DNA of 64,000 nucleotides from NCBI RefSeq assembly GCF_019634845.1, contig NZ_JAHCAQ010000008.1, positions 98,058 through 162,057 on the forward strand, read 5' to 3'. The stretch is from Dokdonella sp. (lineage in GTDB: Bacteria; Pseudomonadota; Gammaproteobacteria; Xanthomonadales; Rhodanobacteraceae). Below, one piece after another: positions 49,306 to 58,888 of this stretch. Both the position numbers and the translations under genes were made by a program. Positions within the stretch are counted from its first letter, which is position 1. Each line of letters opens with the position of its first letter. The notes below the pieces were generated by a model that saw nothing but the letters and a program-made list of their open reading frames with translations, did no database searches and was not told the DNA's origin.

Positions 49306-49423
49306 GTCGTCGACCTCTGGGTGGAGTGACAGCCATCGTGACCGCAAGCGCCTAAAGAGCTCGTGAACGGCACCTTGGCTTGAGGCATGATGCGCGCCTC
49401 GCACCCACGCACGGTACCCGCCG

Positions 49424-50617
49424 ATGCCGATTCCCGCATCCGCCGCCGAACTGCTCGACATCGACGCCCAAGCGGCCGCGGCACGCCTGGCCACGTTGGC
49501 TGACGGCGAGGCCGCCGCCCTGTTGCGTCAGTTGCCGCCCGGCCGCGCGGTGGCGATCCTCGACCGCGTCGGCGCCGAGCGTCGCGCGCGCCTCAGCGCG
49601 GTGGCGACCGGCGCCGACGCCTGGCTGCTCGGCCAGAACTGGCCCGAGGGCAGCGTGGGCCGCCTGCTCGAACCGGCACCGGCCACATTCGGCGCCGACG
49701 CCACCGTGGCCGAGGTCATCGAGCGCCTGCGTCCGGTCGTCTCGCATACGCTCGTCACCTACGTGTTCGTCGTCGACGCGCGGCAACACCTGCTTGGCGT
49801 GGTCGCGTTCCGCGAACTGGCCTTCGCCCGCGCCACCCAGCGCCTGGCCGAAATCATGCTGGCGCAACCGTTCGCGCTGCAGCCCGAAACCAGCATCATC
49901 GCGGCGATGCGCGAAGTGGTGCATCGCCACTATCCCGTGTACCCCGTGTGCAACGCGCAGGGCGAACTGCTCGGACTCGTCCGCGGCGCCGTGCTGTTCG
50001 AGGAGCAGGCCTTCGAGATCAGCGCCCAGCTCGGCGCCACGGTCGGTATCGAGAAGGAAGAGCGGCTCGGCACGGCGTGGACGCGCAGCCTGCGCCTGCG
50101 CAATCCGTGGCTGCAACTCAATTTGCTGACCGGCTTCATCACTGCCAGCGTGGTCGGTTCGTTCCAGGACACCATCGATCACGTGGTCCTGCTCGCGGTG
50201 TTCCTGCCCGTGATCTCCGACCAGTGCAACAACACCGGCTGCCAGGCGCTTGCCGTCACGCTGCGCGGACTCACCTTCGGCGAACTCAAGCGCGGTCGCG
50301 GCCTCGCCCTGATGGCCAAGGAAGCCTGGCTCGGCTTCCTCAATGGCGTGCTCACCGGTGCCGTCGCGGCGCTGGCCATGTTCGGACTGGCCAGCTACCA
50401 GCACAACCCGCAGCCACTGACCCTGGCCGGAATCACGTTCACCGCGCTGGCCGGCGCCTCGGTGCTCGCCGGCGTGGTCGGCAGCGGCGTGCCGCAGATC
50501 CTCAAGCGCCTCGGCGCCGATCCTGCCACCGCATCGAGCATCTTCCTGACCAAGGCCACCGACATCACGAGCCTGGGGCTGTTCCTGGGCCTGGCAACCT
50601 GGTTGCTCGGGCGCTGA
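49424..50617 (+). CDS. MgtE-family magnesium transporter
   Basis: A 397-residue divalent cation channel/transporter. Domain order: a short MgtE_N helical domain (about 1-80), a CBS pair (about 85-200, with YVFVVDARQHLLGVV and YPVYPVCNAQGELLGLV), then the MgtE membrane domain (from about 225). That domain has VLLAVFLPVISDQCNNTGCQALAVTLRGL, the signature region (normally GGNAGxQ, here NNTGCQ), and five helices. It is somewhat shorter than Thermus MgtE, mainly in the N domain. Substrate could be Mg2+ or Co2+. Confidence 0.88.
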   Translation: MPIPASAAELLDIDAQAAAARLATLADGEAAALLRQLPPGRAVAILDRVGAERRARLSAVATGADAWLLGQNWPEGSVGRLLEPAPATFGADATVAEVIERLRPVVSHTLVTYVFVVDARQHLLGVVAFRELAFARATQRLAEIMLAQPFALQPETSIIAAMREVVHRHYPVYPVCNAQGELLGLVRGAVLFEEQAFEISAQLGATVGIEKEERLGTAWTRSLRLRNPWLQLNLLTGFITASVVGSFQDTIDHVVLLAVFLPVISDQCNNTGCQALAVTLRGLTFGELKRGRGLALMAKEAWLGFLNGVLTGAVAALAMFGLASYQHNPQPLTLAGITFTALAGASVLAGVVGSGVPQILKRLGADPATASSIFLTKATDITSLGLFLGLATWLLGR

Positions 50618-50671
50618 ACGCGGCGGCGCAGCGCGTGACCGCGGCCATCACCGCGCGCTAGGCTCGTGCCG

Positions 50672-53107
50672 ATGACTGTCCGTGTCTACCGTTTCGGCGA
50701 TTGCCGCATCGACCTGTCGGCACGCGAGCTGTGCCGCGCCGGCGAAGTGGCGTCGCTGTCGCCCAAGGTATTCGACTGCATCGCCTACCTGATCGAACAT
50801 CATGAGCGCGCGGTCGGGCGCGACGAACTCATCGCCGCCGTGTGGGGCCGTGCCGAGGTCAGTGACACCTTGCTCGGGCAGACCGTACTCAAGGCGCGAC
50901 GGGCCGTCGGCGACGATGGCAACGAACAGCGCGCGATCCGCACCATCCCGCGATTCGGCTACCGCTGGATTGCGCCGCTCACGGCAGCCAGCGCGCCGAT
51001 CGCACCGACATCGGCCGCAACGGCGCTCGCGGCGCAACCCACTGCGCCGGAGCCTGCCGGCGATGCCGCCGACACCGCGCTGCCCGTGCATGTGCCGACG
51101 CCGGCGCCGAAATCCGCACCGTCAGGGCCGCGCCGGCACGCGGCAGGGCTGATCGTCGCCGGCGCACTGCTGCTGGCCCTGGCCACACTGCTGTGGTGGC
51201 AACTGCGACCGGCCGCGTCCGATGTACCGGCGGCCGCCGCGCCCAGCGCGGGCGGCAGCCTGCCGACGCTCGCCGTGCTGCCGGTCGAAGTGGGCAGCGC
51301 GCCGCAGGACTGGACCTGGCTGCGACTGGGTCTCATGGATCTGATCGCCAACCACCTGCGTCACGCGGGTCTCATCGTGGTGCCGAGCGACAACGTGGTC
51401 GCGCTCGCCCATCGCGACGACTCCGCCGCGACCGGCGCGGCGGTCGGTGCCGCCACCGGCGCCCACCTGATCGTGGTGCCGAGCGTGTCGCGCCGTGACG
51501 GCCAGTGGAACGTGCGCCTGTTGCTGCAGCGTGACACCACCACCGTCCACGAGGTGCAGGCCCAGGCAGCCGACGCGATCGTTGCCGCACGTCGCGCGAG
51601 CGACCGCCTGCTGGCTCAGCTGGACCGGCAGCCGACCGGCACCGAGGCAGCTGACCTGCCCCTCGACGAATTGCTCTCGCGCGCCGACGCGGCGCTGTTC
51701 ACCGATGATCTCGACGGCGCCCGCAACCTGCTCGAGCAGGCGCCGCCGGCACTGCGCGAGCGCCCTGAACTGCGCCTGCGCCTGGCACAGATCGCGTTTC
51801 GTGGCGGCCACTTCGAGGATGCCGCAACGCGCCTGCAGGCGCTGCTGCACGAGGTCGGCGCCGAAGCCGAGCCCGTGCTGCGCGGTCGCATCCTCAACGG
51901 GATCGGCGCCACCGCCGTGCGCCAGAACCAGCTCGCGGTGGCAGGGCGCGCGTTTGCCGAAGCCGTGACGCTGCTGGAGACGCGCCAACAGCCGGCAGCG
52001 CTCGGCCAGGCCTACATGGGTCTAGCCATCAGCGCCGCCGCGCAAGGCGACTACGGCGCCGCGCAAGGCAACTTCTCGCGCGCCCGCGTTGCGCTCGAAC
52101 TGGCCGGCGACGGCCTGGCCCTGGCCCGCGTCGAGGAAAACGAAGGCATCATGCTCGCCAAGCGCGGCCACCTCGCCGAAGCGCTCGCCGCACACGAAAC
52201 CGCCGCCCGCAGCTTCGAGCGCTTCGGCGCCCTGAACGAGCTCGTCGACACCCTCGGCAACGCCGCCGGCACCCAGCTCGCACTGCTGCAGCCGAGCGCC
52301 GCCCTGGCCACCGTGCAACGTGCATTGCCGCTGCTGGAGCGGCTGGAAAACCGCAACGCCCGGCATGGCCTGCAGGTTGAACAGGTCGCCGCGCTGATCC
52401 AGAACGGACAACTGGGCCAGGCGCAGGCGTTGCTGACGCAACTGTTCGGCGAAATCGGGCGCGGCGGCGACCCGATCACGCCGCGGCTGCAACTGGAGCA
52501 GGCGCGGCTCGACTTCGATCGCGGCAATTACGCCGATGCCGCCCAGCTTGCCCAGTCCGCCAGCGACGCCTTCGACGATGCCGACTCGCGCCTCGAACGC
52601 AGCTGGAGCTGGTTGCTGCTGACGCAGGCCCTGCGTGCGCAGCAGCGTGACGGCGAGGCCGACCAACAGACAGCGCGGTTCGCGGCCTGGGCCAGCGTCG
52701 ATGCGCAGCCGCCGATGCAGGAGTTTGCCGAGCTCGCCCGTGCCGAACAGGCCTGGGCCCTGCATGACCTGCCGGCGGCGCACAAGGCCTACGAGGCCGC
52801 GCTGGCCAGCGCTGCGCAGCACGACATGCCCGCCGCCACCGCGCGCATCGTGGTCTCGTACGGCAATCGCCTGCTCGCCACCGGCGAGCTCGACCGGGCC
52901 GGCAGCGTGGTCGGCCAGGTCGCGCGCTGGGCTGGCCAGGACTTCCGCTGCGCCCTGCTGCAACTGCGCTACTACCACGCGCTCGGCGAGACCGATGCAT
53001 GGCGCAGCGCGCTGGCACGGGTCCAGGCACTGGCCGGCGAGCGCGCAATTGCGCTGCAACTGCTGCAGCCGCCGGCAGCCGCGCGCAAGCCGATCGGCCG
53101 ACCCTGA
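50672..53107 (+). CDS. CadC-like membrane regulator with winged helix, TolB-N-like and TPR regions
   Basis: An 811-residue protein. Residues ~1-100 form an OmpR/PhoB-type DNA-binding winged helix (SPKVFDCIAYLIEHHERAVGRDELIAAVW, IRTIPRFGYRWI). A Pro/Ala-rich linker leads to one membrane helix (about 150-172, AAGLIVAGALLLALATLLWW). The periplasmic part starts LPTLAVLPVEVGS and is followed by many TPR-like helical repeats (about 320-790). Architecture suggests a one-component sensor binding DNA inside and sensing peptides/proteins outside. It follows the Mg transporter by 54 bases. Start ATG 50672 or GTG 50666. Confidence 0.85.
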   Translation: MTVRVYRFGDCRIDLSARELCRAGEVASLSPKVFDCIAYLIEHHERAVGRDELIAAVWGRAEVSDTLLGQTVLKARRAVGDDGNEQRAIRTIPRFGYRWIAPLTAASAPIAPTSAATALAAQPTAPEPAGDAADTALPVHVPTPAPKSAPSGPRRHAAGLIVAGALLLALATLLWWQLRPAASDVPAAAAPSAGGSLPTLAVLPVEVGSAPQDWTWLRLGLMDLIANHLRHAGLIVVPSDNVVALAHRDDSAATGAAVGAATGAHLIVVPSVSRRDGQWNVRLLLQRDTTTVHEVQAQAADAIVAARRASDRLLAQLDRQPTGTEAADLPLDELLSRADAALFTDDLDGARNLLEQAPPALRERPELRLRLAQIAFRGGHFEDAATRLQALLHEVGAEAEPVLRGRILNGIGATAVRQNQLAVAGRAFAEAVTLLETRQQPAALGQAYMGLAISAAAQGDYGAAQGNFSRARVALELAGDGLALARVEENEGIMLAKRGHLAEALAAHETAARSFERFGALNELVDTLGNAAGTQLALLQPSAALATVQRALPLLERLENRNARHGLQVEQVAALIQNGQLGQAQALLTQLFGEIGRGGDPITPRLQLEQARLDFDRGNYADAAQLAQSASDAFDDADSRLERSWSWLLLTQALRAQQRDGEADQQTARFAAWASVDAQPPMQEFAELARAEQAWALHDLPAAHKAYEAALASAAQHDMPAATARIVVSYGNRLLATGELDRAGSVVGQVARWAGQDFRCALLQLRYYHALGETDAWRSALARVQALAGERAIALQLLQPPAAARKPIGRP

Positions 53108-53138
53108 GCCAGACGCGGCCGCCGCGGCGCCGCTGGCG

Positions 53139-54032
53139 TCAGTCCTCGTCCCACGACGTGGGCCGCGACGCTGCCACCTCGCGGCGGTTGCTGCTGGCTG
53201 CCGGCCCCACTCCCTGCCACACGGCCAGCGCATCGCGCGTGGCCGCCACATCGTGCACGCGCACTATCGCGGCCCCGTTCTGCACCGCCAGCAACGCGGC
53301 CACAGCCGAACCGGTGGCGCGCGCGGCCCCGCCCTCGCGTCCGGTCAGCGTGCCGATCATCGCCTTGCGCGACAGCCCGGCCAGTACCGGTGCGAGTTCG
53401 GCGAAACGCGCCAGTGACCGCAGCAGTTCCACATTGTGGGCCAGCGTCTTGCCGAAGCCGAAGCCGGGGTCGACCACGATGTTCTTGCGGTCGATGCCGG
53501 CGAGTTGGCAGGCGAACAGGCGATCACCGAGAAAGCGGTGCACTTCGCCGACCACGTCGTCGTAGTGCGGATCGTCCTGCATCGTGCGCGGCTCGCCCTG
53601 CATGTGCATGAGGCACACGGGCACACCGAGCGCGGCGGCGGCATCGAGCGCACCGTCGCGGCGCAGCGCGCAGACGTCGTTGATCATGCCGGCGCCGGCG
53701 GCCACTGCCGCGCGCATCACCTCGGGTTTGCTGGTGTCGACCGCCAGCGGCACCGTCGTGCGCGCGGCCAGCGCCTCGAGCACAGGCACGAGGCGGGCGA
53801 TTTCCTGCTCGGCCGGCACCGGCTCGGCACCCGGTCGCGTCGACTCGGCACCGATGTCGAGCAGGTCGGCGCCCTCCTCGACCAGGCGCAGACCGTGTTG
53901 CACGGCGGCTTCGACCGCGCCGCCGATCCCATCGCCGGAGAACGAGTCCGCGGTCAGGTTGAGAATGCCGCAGATGCGCGGCCGGTCGAGCACCAGCGCA
54001 CGCCCCGCACACTCCAGACGCGCGGCGATCAC
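53139..54032 (-). CDS. folP: Dihydropteroate synthase FolP
   Basis: A 297-residue folate enzyme joining p-aminobenzoate to the pterin diphosphate. Landmarks: GILNLTADSFSGDG (the usual NxTPDSFSDGG has Ala for Pro), LLDIGAESTRPGAEPV, VDTSKPEVM, INDVCALRRDG, DPGFGFGKTLAHN, and GLSRKAMIGTLTGRE. The GTG start at 54032 overlaps the upstream protease stop (GTGA). Normally folP follows ftsH directly; here two genes intervene. The last ~20 residues are a non-conserved basic tail. Confidence 0.94.
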   Translation of the reverse strand: MIAARLECAGRALVLDRPRICGILNLTADSFSGDGIGGAVEAAVQHGLRLVEEGADLLDIGAESTRPGAEPVPAEQEIARLVPVLEALAARTTVPLAVDTSKPEVMRAAVAAGAGMINDVCALRRDGALDAAAALGVPVCLMHMQGEPRTMQDDPHYDDVVGEVHRFLGDRLFACQLAGIDRKNIVVDPGFGFGKTLAHNVELLRSLARFAELAPVLAGLSRKAMIGTLTGREGGAARATGSAVAALLAVQNGAAIVRVHDVAATRDALAVWQGVGPAASSNRREVAASRPTSWDED

Positions 54033-56704
54033 GGGGCACCGGCGGCGTCGAAGCCATCGCCGAAGATGCGGTCGAGCAGCGGCAGCGACAACACGACCGT
54101 GTTGTTGGCCAGCCCGACCTCGGCACTGGGCGTGGATACCTTGAACGTGGCCAGCAGCGGATCGGCCGCGGAAGGCTTGACCCGCGCATCGACCGGGAAG
54201 ACCACACTGGCGCCGGCTGCGAGCACTCCGGCATGGGTGCACGACAGCAGCGCGACCGTCAGCCCGCAATCCCAATCGGCGCCGGTGGTGACGATGGCAT
54301 CGTCGAGCCCAGGCGCGATCAGCGTGATGTGCACGTCGCTGGCGTCGGCCAGGCCGACGTTGGTGATCTCGGCCGCGAACGTCAGCCGCTGGCCCGGCGT
54401 GGCGTGGTCGTCGGTCGCACTGGCGCTGACGGCGAGATCGCTCAGCGCGGGCGTGGCGGCCCGGCAGTTGTAGCAGACCAGGGCAAAGTCCTGATCGGTT
54501 CCATCGCCGCTGTTGGGCAAGGCATCGGAATTGATGTCGCTGGCCAGGACCTCGACGCTGACTTGACCACCATGCTGCGCGGACTGCAGGAACACCGCTT
54601 CCATGTTGTTCCTGCCATCGGCGCTGCCGCCGGTCTTCGACCAGCCGCTGCCGTCGAGGTCGTTGCCCAGATAGGTCTGGCCGTTGGCCGTGACGCGCAG
54701 GTCGAGATTGTTGTTCCACGCCGGCGTGGTGCCACCCAGGCCATGACCGGGCGCATCGGTCCAGGCCAGCATGATGCGTATCGGTTGGCTCGGATCGTCG
54801 GCGGTGTAGGTGTGCGACCAGCTGTCGCCGGTGTTGTCGAATACCACGCTCTGGTCGAGATATTCCACGTGCTGCGCGGGCGCAAGCACCGGCGTCACCT
54901 GCATGCGGCCCCAGCCCTGCCGATTGTCGAACAGGTGCGTCATGACGACGCCATCGGCATCGAGATGACCGATGAGACTCTTGGCCACCGCGGCGAACGC
55001 GGCCTTGACCAGGGCCGGGCTCGGATCGCTGCCGGCAGTGAGGCCGCGGTAGTACTCCGCGAACAGCGCGGCTGCACCGGTCACGTGTGGCGAGGCCATG
55101 CTGGTGCCGCACATGAGTCCGTAGCCGGTGGCGCTGGCCGCCGAGTCTTCCGAGCAGCCCGGTGCCACCATCGCCGGCACGCTGCGCCCGTCCTGCGCCG
55201 GGCCATGGGCGCTGTTGCTCGAGATGTCGTCGATCTGCGTCGACTGCACGGTCGCGCTCGACTGCATCCGGGTCGAGCCGATCGCGAACAGGTTCTTGGC
55301 TTCGTCGGGCGTGCCGAGCGAGCTGACGCTGCCGCCGTAACCATTCATGATCGACAACACGTAGACCAGCGGCTGGTCGCCCGCTGCCGTCGGATCGGCA
55401 TCGCGCACGCCGACATCGACCTGGCGCGTATCACCGTCGTAGCCCAGCGGCGAGCCCGCCGGGCCCCAGCTGTTGCCCGAAGCATAGGCGCCGTTGCGCT
55501 GCGATTCGGTCATCAGCTTGAGCATGCCGCCGGGCTGGGTGAAGGTCGGGTCATACACCTGTTCGATGAGCTTGGCCTGCGGCGCCATGCCGAGGCCGCG
55601 CAGGAAGGCACCGGCCTTGACCCCCGAACTGCCGTCGCCCGCCATCGTCGCCGCGGTATGGGTACCGTGCGAATCGACCGCGCTGCCGCCGCAGGTGCTG
55701 CCCAGGCAGGGCAGCATGCGATTGACGAGATCGGGATGGGTATCGTAGATGCCACCATCGACGTCGGCCAGGATGACGCCGTTGCCGTGCACGCCGATGT
55801 CGTCGAGGTAGTCGAGGTAGCCGGGAAACGCGATGTTGCCGGCATCGATGTTGCCGGCATTGACCTGATTGCTCATCTCGCCGCGCAGGCCGCCATCGAG
55901 CGGCACCGGCTGCACGCTATACACGCCCGGCAGGACCGCCAGCTCGGCGAGCCGATCGGTGCGCAGCTTGAGACTGACCACGGCCAGCATGCGATCGATC
56001 GGCTGCGCTGGAGCGCTGATCGGCGCCACCGCAGCGAGCGCGGCCATCACCCCGGTGGCATGCCGGTAGACCAGCACATGCACCTCGCGCTCGCCCGCCG
56101 CGAGCAGGCGCCACTGCGGCAGCAGGCGCCAGGCCGGCAGGAACTCGCCGCTCCAGCGCACCGCGGCGCTGCGCTGCAGCGTCTGCAGGTCGCTGCCGCG
56201 GCCCCACACCACGTAGGCGAACGGATGCAGGTACTGCACGGGTTCGAGGCCGGCCTGACGCAGCGCCCGCAGGTCGCTCTCGCGCACCGGCCCCTTGAAC
56301 TGCACGAGGCGGAAGTCGGCCTGTCCCGCCGCTGCGGTCGTCGTCGGCCAGGCACCGAAATCGGGCACGCCGGCCAGCGGATCGAAGCGCTGGCCACCCA
56401 GATCGAGCTCGAACGGTGCCTCCACCACGTCGAGCCGCAGCCCGGCGCGTGCGCGCAACCGCGCGAGCTGGTCGTCATCGACCTCGAGCCACTGGAAACG
56501 CCCATAGTCGCTGGCCGGCGCCGGCGCTCCCAGCACCTGCCGCAGCGTCGCGGCATCGGTCTCGACACGCAGCCACTGGCGCGCGCCAGCCTGCGCCGCG
56601 CCGCAGGCGAACAGCGCAAGCAGCAGCGCCGTCACACCGGCCCGGGCTGGCACTGCCCGCGCCCCGGCACAGCCGCGCAGACCGCGCGCTCCGGCGCGGA
56701 ACAT
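54029..56704 (-). CDS. Secreted subtilisin-like (KP-43-type S8) serine protease
   Basis: An 891-residue exported protease. Signal peptide (about 1-39, ending LLLALFACGAAQA), a ~240-residue propeptide-like region, then the S8 domain: Asp316 (ADVDGGI), His346 (DSHGTHT), oxyanion Asn454 and Ser535 (CGTSMASPH). A jelly-roll domain follows (SHTYTADDPSQPIRIMLAWTD), as in KP-43-like proteases, then a DUF11-like beta domain (~750-870) and a C-terminal tail LLDRIFGDGFDAAGAP. Start uncertain: ATG 56704, or ATG 56782 with GGGAG nearby giving 26 more residues. It overlaps folP by 4 bases and follows the TPR gene by 250. Confidence 0.88.
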   Translation of the reverse strand: MFRAGARGLRGCAGARAVPARAGVTALLLALFACGAAQAGARQWLRVETDAATLRQVLGAPAPASDYGRFQWLEVDDDQLARLRARAGLRLDVVEAPFELDLGGQRFDPLAGVPDFGAWPTTTAAAGQADFRLVQFKGPVRESDLRALRQAGLEPVQYLHPFAYVVWGRGSDLQTLQRSAAVRWSGEFLPAWRLLPQWRLLAAGEREVHVLVYRHATGVMAALAAVAPISAPAQPIDRMLAVVSLKLRTDRLAELAVLPGVYSVQPVPLDGGLRGEMSNQVNAGNIDAGNIAFPGYLDYLDDIGVHGNGVILADVDGGIYDTHPDLVNRMLPCLGSTCGGSAVDSHGTHTAATMAGDGSSGVKAGAFLRGLGMAPQAKLIEQVYDPTFTQPGGMLKLMTESQRNGAYASGNSWGPAGSPLGYDGDTRQVDVGVRDADPTAAGDQPLVYVLSIMNGYGGSVSSLGTPDEAKNLFAIGSTRMQSSATVQSTQIDDISSNSAHGPAQDGRSVPAMVAPGCSEDSAASATGYGLMCGTSMASPHVTGAAALFAEYYRGLTAGSDPSPALVKAAFAAVAKSLIGHLDADGVVMTHLFDNRQGWGRMQVTPVLAPAQHVEYLDQSVVFDNTGDSWSHTYTADDPSQPIRIMLAWTDAPGHGLGGTTPAWNNNLDLRVTANGQTYLGNDLDGSGWSKTGGSADGRNNMEAVFLQSAQHGGQVSVEVLASDINSDALPNSGDGTDQDFALVCYNCRAATPALSDLAVSASATDDHATPGQRLTFAAEITNVGLADASDVHITLIAPGLDDAIVTTGADWDCGLTVALLSCTHAGVLAAGASVVFPVDARVKPSAADPLLATFKVSTPSAEVGLANNTVVLSLPLLDRIFGDGFDAAGAP

Positions 56705-56954
56705 CCGCGCGATGCCAACCTCACCCGCCACGACGACTCGAGTCCGGCGCGATGCACGCGCCCATTTCCCATCTGCCCACATGCCTGTGTCTCCCCAGCC
56801 AAGTCCGGGCCAGCGCGCGCCGCGGCGCCCGGCCATGTCGCGCCAACCACGGCCATGGCGACCGCGCGCGCACAAACGCGCAACCCTAGCATGGCTGGCG
56901 GCAGTCGACGACGCCGGCCGGCGGCAGCGGCGCAAGGCCAGCACGTCGCGCGGA

Positions 56955-58862
56955 TCAGCTTGGCGGCCGCACCGCAACCGCATCGCTGGTCAGCGGAAGG
57001 CCCACCTTGGCGCAGAACCGCGCAAAGCGCGGATCATCGCGATAGCGCAGCAGCAAAGGATCGACCAACAGGTTGCTCACGCCCGGATCGCGTACGTCCC
57101 AAGCCCGATCGAGCCACTGGAAACTGTTGTCGGCGTCGCCGCGCAGCGCGTATACCTCGCTGATCTGGTAGGGCGCGTTGTCGGCGTCGTTGGTGATCAG
57201 CGCTGCAAGAGCGGCATCGGCGACCTCGCGGTCGCTGCCGATCTGGGTGGCCAGCGCCAGTGCCACGCGGCGCCAGCTCGGATCGCTTTCCTGCTCGGCC
57301 GCAGCAAGCGCCGCCGCGGCGTCACCGCGCAGGATCGCAATCACGGCCAGTTGCTGGTGAAAGCTGTCGGCCGCCGGCTGCAGCTCGATTGCGGCCTCGA
57401 CCATGTGCCGTGCCTCGTCGAGCCGGCCCAGCCCGGCCAGGTAAAAGCCGAGCCAGTTGTACCAGCGTGCCCGCAACGGGTCGCGCGCCAGTGCCTCGTT
57501 GGTGAGGCTCACCGCGGATTCGAGCCGGCCCAGCGCGGCATCGACGTTGCCGAGGCTGAACAGCATGCCGGCATCATGCGGCGCCAACTGGACTGCGCGC
57601 TGGTACTCCGCCTCCGCGCCGACCCAGTCGAAGTCGGCGTTGAGCAGCAGGTGGCCGCGTGCGCGGCGCGCCTGCGCCAGATCGGGTGCCAGTTGCAGGG
57701 CGCGGTTGGCCGCGTCGCGCGCCTTGGCCCAGGCTTCATCGCGCGCGCTGCCGACCAGATACTGCGTGGCCAGCCCCGCCCAGGCGTAGGAGATGCGTGC
57801 CTGGGCGGCGGCGTAGCGCGGATCGATCCGGGTGGCCTGGGTGTAGGCATCGATCGCCTGGCGCACGTCGGCCTGGGTGTTGCGCGCGGTGTAGTACTGG
57901 CCCTGCTGATAGGCCTGCCAGGCAGCGAGGCTGCCACCGGGCGGACGCTCGCTCTGCCCGATCGCGTCGGCCGTGACCAGCAGATGCGCCTGCAGCGCAT
58001 CGGCCACCGACTGGGTGATCGCATCCTGCAGCGCGAACAGGTCTCCGTAAGGTTTGTCGTAACGCTGCGACCAGACCACGCTGCCATCATCGGCGTCGAC
58101 CAAGGTGACGCTGACGCGCACGGTATCGTTCTGCTTGCGCACCGAGCCTTCGAGCAGGTGCGCCACGCCGAGCTTGGCGGCGATGATCCGCGGGCTGTCC
58201 TGGCTGCCGCGGAACTGGAACGCCGAATCGCGGCTGATGACCTTGAGCGAGTCGAATTGCGACAGCGCGGTGATGAGGTCCTGCGACAAGCCATCGGAAA
58301 AATACTGCTGGCTGCGGTCATCGCCGTCGTTGTCGAACGGCAGCACTGCCACCGACTTGCGCCGATCAGCAAGACCGGCGGCCGCGGCGCCAGCGTGGCC
58401 CGCGGCAGCGCTCGACGCCGCTGGCGCCGCGGGTGCGGACGGGGCCGTGGCGACCGTTGTGCCCGCCTGCGGCGCGCTGTGCTGCACGACCCGCTGCAGG
58501 GCCAGCAAGCGCCAGCCGAGCACCGCCACCGCCAGTGCCAGCACGCCGATGATCAGCGCGTTGAGGGCGCGCGCGACACGCCTGCCGATATGTGCCGGAC
58601 GTGCATCGGGCGCTGTTGCGGGCTGGGTCCGACGGATGCCATCGGGCGTGATCTCGTACACCCAGGCCAGCACGACAACGGCCGGAAAGGCGAGCACGAT
58701 CACCACGATGACGAGCCGAACGGCCCAATTGGGAATGTCGAAAAACGGGAAGACCTGGGTCGCAACCTGCACGATCAGCCAGCTCGTCACCGCATAGGCG
58801 ATCGCGACACGCCACACATGGCGGCGTTTCAATTCCTCGAAAAAGCCGGGCTGCGTGGTCAT
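56955..58862 (-). CDS. Membrane protein with TolB-N-like domain and TPR repeats
   Basis: A 635-residue protein. It starts FFEELKRRHVWRVAIAYAVTSWLIVQ, a pattern I associate with signalling TPR proteins and adenylate-cyclase-like relatives of this group. Two helices lie at ~15-40 and ~47-71 and a third at ~99-119. A periplasmic Ala-rich linker precedes RRKSVAVLPFDNDGDDRSQQYFSDGL (the TolB-N/FlgO-like fold, about 168-295). TPR repeats follow (about 320-560), e.g. AEYQRAVQLAPHDAGMLFSLGN. No enzymatic motif is seen. Promoter has a perfect CRP-type site. Function unknown. Confidence 0.85.
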   Translation of the reverse strand: MTTQPGFFEELKRRHVWRVAIAYAVTSWLIVQVATQVFPFFDIPNWAVRLVIVVIVLAFPAVVVLAWVYEITPDGIRRTQPATAPDARPAHIGRRVARALNALIIGVLALAVAVLGWRLLALQRVVQHSAPQAGTTVATAPSAPAAPAASSAAAGHAGAAAAGLADRRKSVAVLPFDNDGDDRSQQYFSDGLSQDLITALSQFDSLKVISRDSAFQFRGSQDSPRIIAAKLGVAHLLEGSVRKQNDTVRVSVTLVDADDGSVVWSQRYDKPYGDLFALQDAITQSVADALQAHLLVTADAIGQSERPPGGSLAAWQAYQQGQYYTARNTQADVRQAIDAYTQATRIDPRYAAAQARISYAWAGLATQYLVGSARDEAWAKARDAANRALQLAPDLAQARRARGHLLLNADFDWVGAEAEYQRAVQLAPHDAGMLFSLGNVDAALGRLESAVSLTNEALARDPLRARWYNWLGFYLAGLGRLDEARHMVEAAIELQPAADSFHQQLAVIAILRGDAAAALAAAEQESDPSWRRVALALATQIGSDREVADAALAALITNDADNAPYQISEVYALRGDADNSFQWLDRAWDVRDPGVSNLLVDPLLLRYRDDPRFARFCAKVGLPLTSDAVAVRPPS

Positions 58863-58888
58863 GCCGCCTCCGGGCGCGCCGGGGCGAC

